A stretch of 44,190 nt of DNA. Origin: a virus. Below the pieces are notes generated by a model. It saw only the letters and a list, made by a program, of their open reading frames with translations, ran no database searches and was not told the DNA's origin. Of the stretch, positions 39,731-44,190 are shown one piece after another (positions within the stretch are counted from its first letter, which is position 1; the number at the start of each line of letters is the position of its first letter). Position numbers and translations under genes: made by a program. Location: positions 1-44,190 of IMG/VR virus record IMGVR_UViG_3300046000_007076; one strand, 5' to 3'.

Positions 39731-39737
39731 TATTTAT
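39731..39737 (-). promoter_or_regulatory. Late-type promoter element ATAAATA
   Basis: Minus-strand GCATAAATACAC followed 20 nt later by the ATG at 39711, with AAAGG in between. It is the clearest late-type promoter of the tail block. Confidence 0.55.
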
Positions 39738-39758
39738 GCTGTCTGGTATATGGATACT

Positions 39759-39772
39759 GTAACTTAAGTTAC
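39759..39772. other. 14-bp palindrome in the fibre intergenic gap
   Basis: GTAACTTAAGTTAC is a perfect palindrome between the end of the LamG-repeat gene and the late promoter of the next fibre gene. It has no U-run. Possible transcript end or protein-binding site. Confidence 0.35.
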
Positions 39773-39819
39773 TGCCCAACCTTGCTTAATCTAGTTATTA
39801 TTGTCATAATTTGTTTAAG

Positions 39820-42800
39820 TTAATAGATTGGGAATGCAGCTGCCGGTGGTGTGAAGTTAGAAGTATAACGTGCATAACCTTTTGTGATGCGTAGATCGTC
39901 TAGGTAACCGTTAAATGTCTCAGTAGTAGCTGGTGTGCCTGATCTCCAATATGTGCCAATACCAAGAGGTGCAGTAGTGCCATAATTATTAGTGTCTGCG
40001 TAAGTACTACCACTCTGTGTTCCATTTATAAACATCTTTGTTGACCCTGACGCACGACATACAGCAATATGATACCATGTAGCTGTACTTAGTGTTGATC
40101 CTGTAATTCTGTTTGCACTATTAGTAAAATATAAAAGGCCTGAATTGTAATAAATGTGTGGATTTACACTAGCATCGGCTGTCAAATTACTAAAAATAGT
40201 TTGTAATCCCAATGTATTTAAATATAGCCAGAACTCAATAGTAAAATCGCCTGTGCCATAACCAAAGTTGACATTAGTAGGCTCGATAACATAGTCCCCG
40301 GTACCGTCAAAACTCATACTACTTCCGCCAAACTTTGAGATTGCTGTACTTAGTTTTGCATCACCAACAGTTTCCATGTTATTCATCATTGCGGCATCGT
40401 AGATACCGGCACCGGTCATATTAGTTAACAGTGTTGTATTTTGTATTGCGGTTAAGGGTGCTGAAGGTGGTACAAAGTTACTAGTGTACAGTGATGTGCC
40501 TTTTATAACACGAACATCTGTCATGTATCCGTTTAAGAGATTTAGGTCTAAGTTAAGATAACCTCTACCAAGTATACATTCTGTATTAGTAATATTTGCG
40601 CTGGAGGTAGCAGTTCCTTGTAAACCGCCATTTATAAACACTGACATAGTTCCACTAGAATTTCTGGTAATTGCAATGTGTGTCCAAGTATTTTTAAGAA
40701 CACTAGCAGTACTATCTAAGTCAGTACCTGATCCGCTATCGCCAATAGTAAATCGTATTTTGTTTGTATTAGTTATATTAAAGCCAAATCCGGTTCCAAA
40801 AGTACCAATGGTAGAAATGCCGCCTTGCCACGTATCTGAAACCAGTGGATAGATCCAAGCTTCGGCAGTAAAAGCTCCAGTACCCATATTGAACGAAGTA
40901 CCAGCACTTAAGAGCTGTAGGAAATCTCCAGTACCATCAAAGTAACCACTACCGCCGATTGTACTCGCCGTATAACCATTTGTAGTTGCACTGGTATATC
41001 CAAATGGGTTTTGTTGAGTTGGTTGACTATTGCCAAATGCAGATATAGTAAAGTTGTTTGTACTGTTATCTATAAATGTAGTTGATTGACAGGTTAATAA
41101 ACTTGTTGATGTTCCAGTAATTGCGGCAATATTTGTACCACTACTTTGTGTTGCTGTTAGTGGGCTTGTGGGTACAGTGAATGCTCCGGTGTATACTGCG
41201 ACACCTTTGACGATACGCAAATTAGAAACATAGCCGGTCGACGGATTAGAGCCTCCTGAAGTTGCCATTATAGTAAAAGTTCTAGCAGAAGAATTGTAAC
41301 TATTTGAAGCTGTACTACCTTGTTGTGTTCCATTTAGCCATAATTTATAACTACCACTTGCTCTTGTTAATGCAACATGATACCATGTGTTAGCAAGAAT
41401 TGTAGTACCACCTGTTATTAATGTACCTTGACTAGCACCACCAACTCTTAGAACACTACCGTTAATTTCAATATTATCATTATCATCACCAAACCACCAT
41501 GGTCGTTGATATGTTCCTATTGTACCGGTAAAATAATACCAAGCTTCAATAGTAAAATCTCCTGTACCAAATCCAAAAGCGGCATTACTTGGAGTATTTA
41601 AGTAATCTCCAGTACCATCAAAATAACCACTATAACTTGTTGGGGTTACTATTGATGGATTGAATGGTGAGAAACGCTGTACACTAGTATCCCCGACTTT
41701 TGTAATAGCAAAGTTGTTTGTACTATTGTCTATTAAACGATTACTCTGACAGGTTAATAAACTTGTACCAGATATATCTGTTACAGGAGATGTAGGTGAG
41801 GTAAATATTTGAGTACCAGTAGTCGTACTGCTTGTTTGATAGGCAACTGGAATTGATCCCTTTATTATACGAAGATTTGATAGATACCCATTAAGTGCAG
41901 TTCCACTATAACCGGTACCAATGTATAATTGAGTAACAGATACAACATTTTGTGATGCTCCGGTTGTGTAACTAGAAAGATTACCATTTTTAAAGCCACG
42001 AATGACAGAACCACTTCTTGTATAAACAAGATGATGCCATGTGTTAGTAGTAATAGATCCTATTGAATAGGCTGTACCACCTACGTATAAAAAAGAGGTA
42101 CTAGTGTTTAATGACCAGTCAAAACCTGATCCATTGTAATCTGATGTTGCACATATCCTATCAAATGTACCTGTACTAATACTGTTTGCATATAACCAAA
42201 CTTCTAAAGTGAAATCCTCGGTGCCAAATGCAAATACGGAATTGCCCGGAACACTTAAATAATCACCACTACCATCAAAGTAATTACTCCAGTTACCACC
42301 ATAAGGTGAAAATGTACCTTGAGTAGTATTACCGTTGCGTGTTACTAAAAAGTTATTTGTACTGTTATCTAAGAATACACTATTGTTTACTGATTGATTG
42401 TTTTGTAAGGTTAATAAACTTGTATTTGCTATTGCTGTTAAGGGTGCAGAGGGTGGTGTAAATGTTGTAGTATAGACTGCTGATTTGGTATACCGAGCAT
42501 CAGTGATATATCCATTCCAACTTTCATCACCATTAGTTGAACGACCACCAATATCAAGTTGAGTATAGGTGATGTTGTTAGAAAAAGTACCGGATCCACC
42601 TGTTCGACTTTCAACACCATTGATGTAAATTTGCATTGCTGTTCCGTTACGCACTAATGCAACATATGCCCAAGTATTAAGTTGTAAAGTTGTAGTAGTA
42701 GAAGCAAGTAAAGTTCCAGAATTATCATAAGATAAAAGTTGACCTGTTGAATTGCATAATAGTGAAATGTCAAGGGCTCCACCGTTATCAGTTCTAAAAA

Positions 42801-44190
42801 TTGTCTTATTGCTTGCAAATGCTACAGGATAAACCCACGCCTCGTAAGTAAATGAACCTGCGCCAGCGGCAGAAACACTTGAATATATGCTATCACCAGT
42901 ACCATCAAAGTATCCACTACCATATAGACTATAACTACTGTTTGGCGTGAAGGGTTGGAATGATTTTATTGAAGTATTACCCGCAACTGTTACTGTAAAT
43001 GCGTTTGTACTGTTATCAATGAAACGATTAGATTGGCTGGTTAACAAGCTTGTTGCTGAAGATGCAAAAGTGATATCTACATTTATTGTACTTGGATATG
43101 CGGCAGCAGAAGTTGAACCCGCATTGGTGAGTGGTGCAAGTGTGGGCGGGGTGAATGCACCAGTGTATACTGCTGTGCCTTTGACGATGCGTGCGTTAGA
43201 TACATATCCAGTGACATACTCAAAATTACCGGCTCCATTTCTACCAATAGCAACTATTTGCGTTGAGTCAGTTATGGCTAAACTTGCCATATTCAATGCA
43301 GTAGATTGAACTCCATTTACATATATATAAACACTGGCTCCGTTACGAACTCCTGCTATATGTACCCATGTATTTGCTGTAATAGCAGATGCTGCTGTAG
43401 CAAAATACATAGTACCACCATAGCCAACGCCAATTCTTGGTGTCCCGCTGTTTACATTAAGTACAAAACTCATAGAACCCTGAGAACCACCTGAATCACA
43501 GGTTCCAATTATTATTTGAGATCCGGATATTGTTGATAAATTTACCCAGCATTCAATTGTAAAGTCACCAGCTGCCATAGTAAACGCAACATTATCCGGA
43601 ACACTTATATAATCCCCGGTGCCATCAAAATAGTTACTATAATAACCAGGACTATACGGATTAAAACTGTTTGGCTTTGTATCACCCGCAATCGTTACGG
43701 CAAAGTTATTTGTACTTGCATCATCTACAAAAGTTGTACTTGCACCCGGTATCAATAATGTATTGTACTCAAAGTAGGGATCATTGGCTACTGTAATACT
43801 CCAATTGATAGTTCTTACCGCACTACGAGTTGTTGTCGCAGCCGTAGCAGTTAACAATGTGCTACTATCAGCTATCACAGTTGGTGTACCAGATATGTTT
43901 GAACCAGTTAATGTCAATCCAGTTGGTAGTGCATTAGCACTATAACTAACCGCATAACCAGCGGCATCTGTTGCACTTAATGCTACATTAGCTATAACAC
44001 TATCTACCGCAGTGGTATATGTTGCGGCATTTGCTGGTGAAACCCAGGTAACAGCATCAACATTAATTGTTAAACTAAAACTTCTGGTGCTATCTTGTAA
44101 TTGTGCGTCAGTTGCTTGGATTGTAAATGAATATGTTGTACTACTGCTATCTACTGGGGCTGTGCCAGTTATTACACCATTGGCATATAG
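39820..44190 (-). CDS. LamG-repeat adhesin, 5' end outside the window (more than 1455 aa)
   Basis: The frame is open to the right edge, so the N-terminus is missing. The visible start encodes Ig/cadherin-like modules (VITGTAPVDSSSTTYSF; ALPTGLTLTG...ISGTP, He_PIG-like). Then come six LamG/concanavalin-A-like domains, each with YFDGTGDYxxxP, DFTIEAW, a NTWxHIAxxR strand and GYxSNxRIVKGTAxYT; the sixth starts SFDGTGDY. They are joined by S/NLLTxQxNxxIDNSTNxF linkers. Such domains bind glycans, which suggests a cell-surface-binding tail protein. Confidence 0.85.
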   Translation of the reverse strand, partial: LYANGVITGTAPVDSSSTTYSFTIQATDAQLQDSTRSFSLTINVDAVTWVSPANAATYTTAVDSVIANVALSATDAAGYAVSYSANALPTGLTLTGSNISGTPTVIADSSTLLTATAATTTRSAVRTINWSITVANDPYFEYNTLLIPGASTTFVDDASTNNFAVTIAGDTKPNSFNPYSPGYYSNYFDGTGDYISVPDNVAFTMAAGDFTIECWVNLSTISGSQIIIGTCDSGGSQGSMSFVLNVNSGTPRIGVGYGGTMYFATAASAITANTWVHIAGVRNGASVYIYVNGVQSTALNMASLAITDSTQIVAIGRNGAGNFEYVTGYVSNARIVKGTAVYTGAFTPPTLAPLTNAGSTSAAAYPSTINVDITFASSATSLLTSQSNRFIDNSTNAFTVTVAGNTSIKSFQPFTPNSSYSLYGSGYFDGTGDSIYSSVSAAGAGSFTYEAWVYPVAFASNKTIFRTDNGGALDISLLCNSTGQLLSYDNSGTLLASTTTTLQLNTWAYVALVRNGTAMQIYINGVESRTGGSGTFSNNITYTQLDIGGRSTNGDESWNGYITDARYTKSAVYTTTFTPPSAPLTAIANTSLLTLQNNQSVNNSVFLDNSTNNFLVTRNGNTTQGTFSPYGGNWSNYFDGSGDYLSVPGNSVFAFGTEDFTLEVWLYANSISTGTFDRICATSDYNGSGFDWSLNTSTSFLYVGGTAYSIGSITTNTWHHLVYTRSGSVIRGFKNGNLSSYTTGASQNVVSVTQLYIGTGYSGTALNGYLSNLRIIKGSIPVAYQTSSTTTGTQIFTSPTSPVTDISGTSLLTCQSNRLIDNSTNNFAITKVGDTSVQRFSPFNPSIVTPTSYSGYFDGTGDYLNTPSNAAFGFGTGDFTIEAWYYFTGTIGTYQRPWWFGDDNDNIEINGSVLRVGGASQGTLITGGTTILANTWYHVALTRASGSYKLWLNGTQQGSTASNSYNSSARTFTIMATSGGSNPSTGYVSNLRIVKGVAVYTGAFTVPTSPLTATQSSGTNIAAITGTSTSLLTCQSTTFIDNSTNNFTISAFGNSQPTQQNPFGYTSATTNGYTASTIGGSGYFDGTGDFLQLLSAGTSFNMGTGAFTAEAWIYPLVSDTWQGGISTIGTFGTGFGFNITNTNKIRFTIGDSGSGTDLDSTASVLKNTWTHIAITRNSSGTMSVFINGGLQGTATSSANITNTECILGRGYLNLDLNLLNGYMTDVRVIKGTSLYTSNFVPPSAPLTAIQNTTLLTNMTGAGIYDAAMMNNMETVGDAKLSTAISKFGGSSMSFDGTGDYVIEPTNVNFGYGTGDFTIEFWLYLNTLGLQTIFSNLTADASVNPHIYYNSGLLYFTNSANRITGSTLSTATWYHIAVCRASGSTKMFINGTQSGSTYADTNNYGTTAPLGIGTYWRSGTPATTETFNGYLDDLRITKGYARYTSNFTPPAAAFPIY

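Noticed and set aside
27586-44190. Many long plus-strand open frames opposite the fibre genes
   Set aside because: They are antisense shadows of low-complexity Thr/Gly/Asn codons; they lack start signals and recognisable motifs.

Overview
The window is part of a large tailed bacteriophage genome (Caudoviricetes, probably a T4-like myovirus). The evidence is a block of virion genes (PAAR spike protein, several repeat-rich tail-fibre or adhesin genes), a lysis pair (SleB-type cell-wall hydrolase and holin-like membrane protein), a class I ribonucleotide reductase with glutaredoxin, a five-tRNA cluster, dense gene packing with many ATGA overlaps, and repeated ATAAATA elements like T4-type late promoters. 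The DNA is AT-rich. No bacterial housekeeping context and no insertion sequence is visible. The host cannot be named from this sequence.

Layout, left to right. Positions 1-1120 carry tRNA genes for Arg(TCG), Phe, His, Gln and Ser(TGA) on the minus strand, with a 2-oxoglutarate-oxygenase-like gene between the Arg and Phe tRNAs. Positions 1130-1472 hold an array of inverted repeats behind a near-consensus sigma70 promoter, insulated from the right by a strong terminator. Positions 1501-15708 are a metabolic island: cytochrome P450, sulfotransferase-like protein, cupin, two small paralogues, three PP-loop ATPases, a radical SAM enzyme, three membrane fatty-acid desaturases, an SDR, a TauD-type dioxygenase, a second 2OG-oxygenase-like protein, three acyl/acetyltransferase-like proteins and a free-standing acyl carrier protein. 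Positions 15729-18921 hold small phage genes, a P-loop kinase, an IscU Fe-S scaffold and the lysis genes. Positions 19011-22540 are virion proteins ending in PAAR. Positions 22596-27438 are a nucleotide-metabolism operon (sulfotransferase, NrdA, NrdB, glutaredoxin, an Lsm-like protein). Positions 27586-44190 are tail-fibre and adhesin genes, the last running off the right edge. Nearly everything is on the minus strand; only two island genes (10000-11280) are on the plus strand.

The most interesting content is the metabolic island. An ACP translationally coupled to GNAT-like proteins and PP-loop ATPases, with three desaturases, a P450, a radical SAM enzyme, non-heme iron oxygenases and an SDR, looks like a complete tailoring pathway for an acyl-chain metabolite or lipid. 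It recalls bacterial acetylenic or N-acyl-amino-acid clusters, but here it is inside a phage. The product is unknown and this reading is inference. The IscU could support the iron-dependent enzymes.

Regulation: ATAAATA/CTAAATA elements precede many minus-strand genes. In several island genes the element ends 4-6 nt before the start codon, which predicts leaderless mRNAs; structural genes and iscU instead have a leader and Shine-Dalgarno. Sigma70-type promoters are seen before the tRNA/hairpin unit, the lysis pair and possibly the nrd operon.
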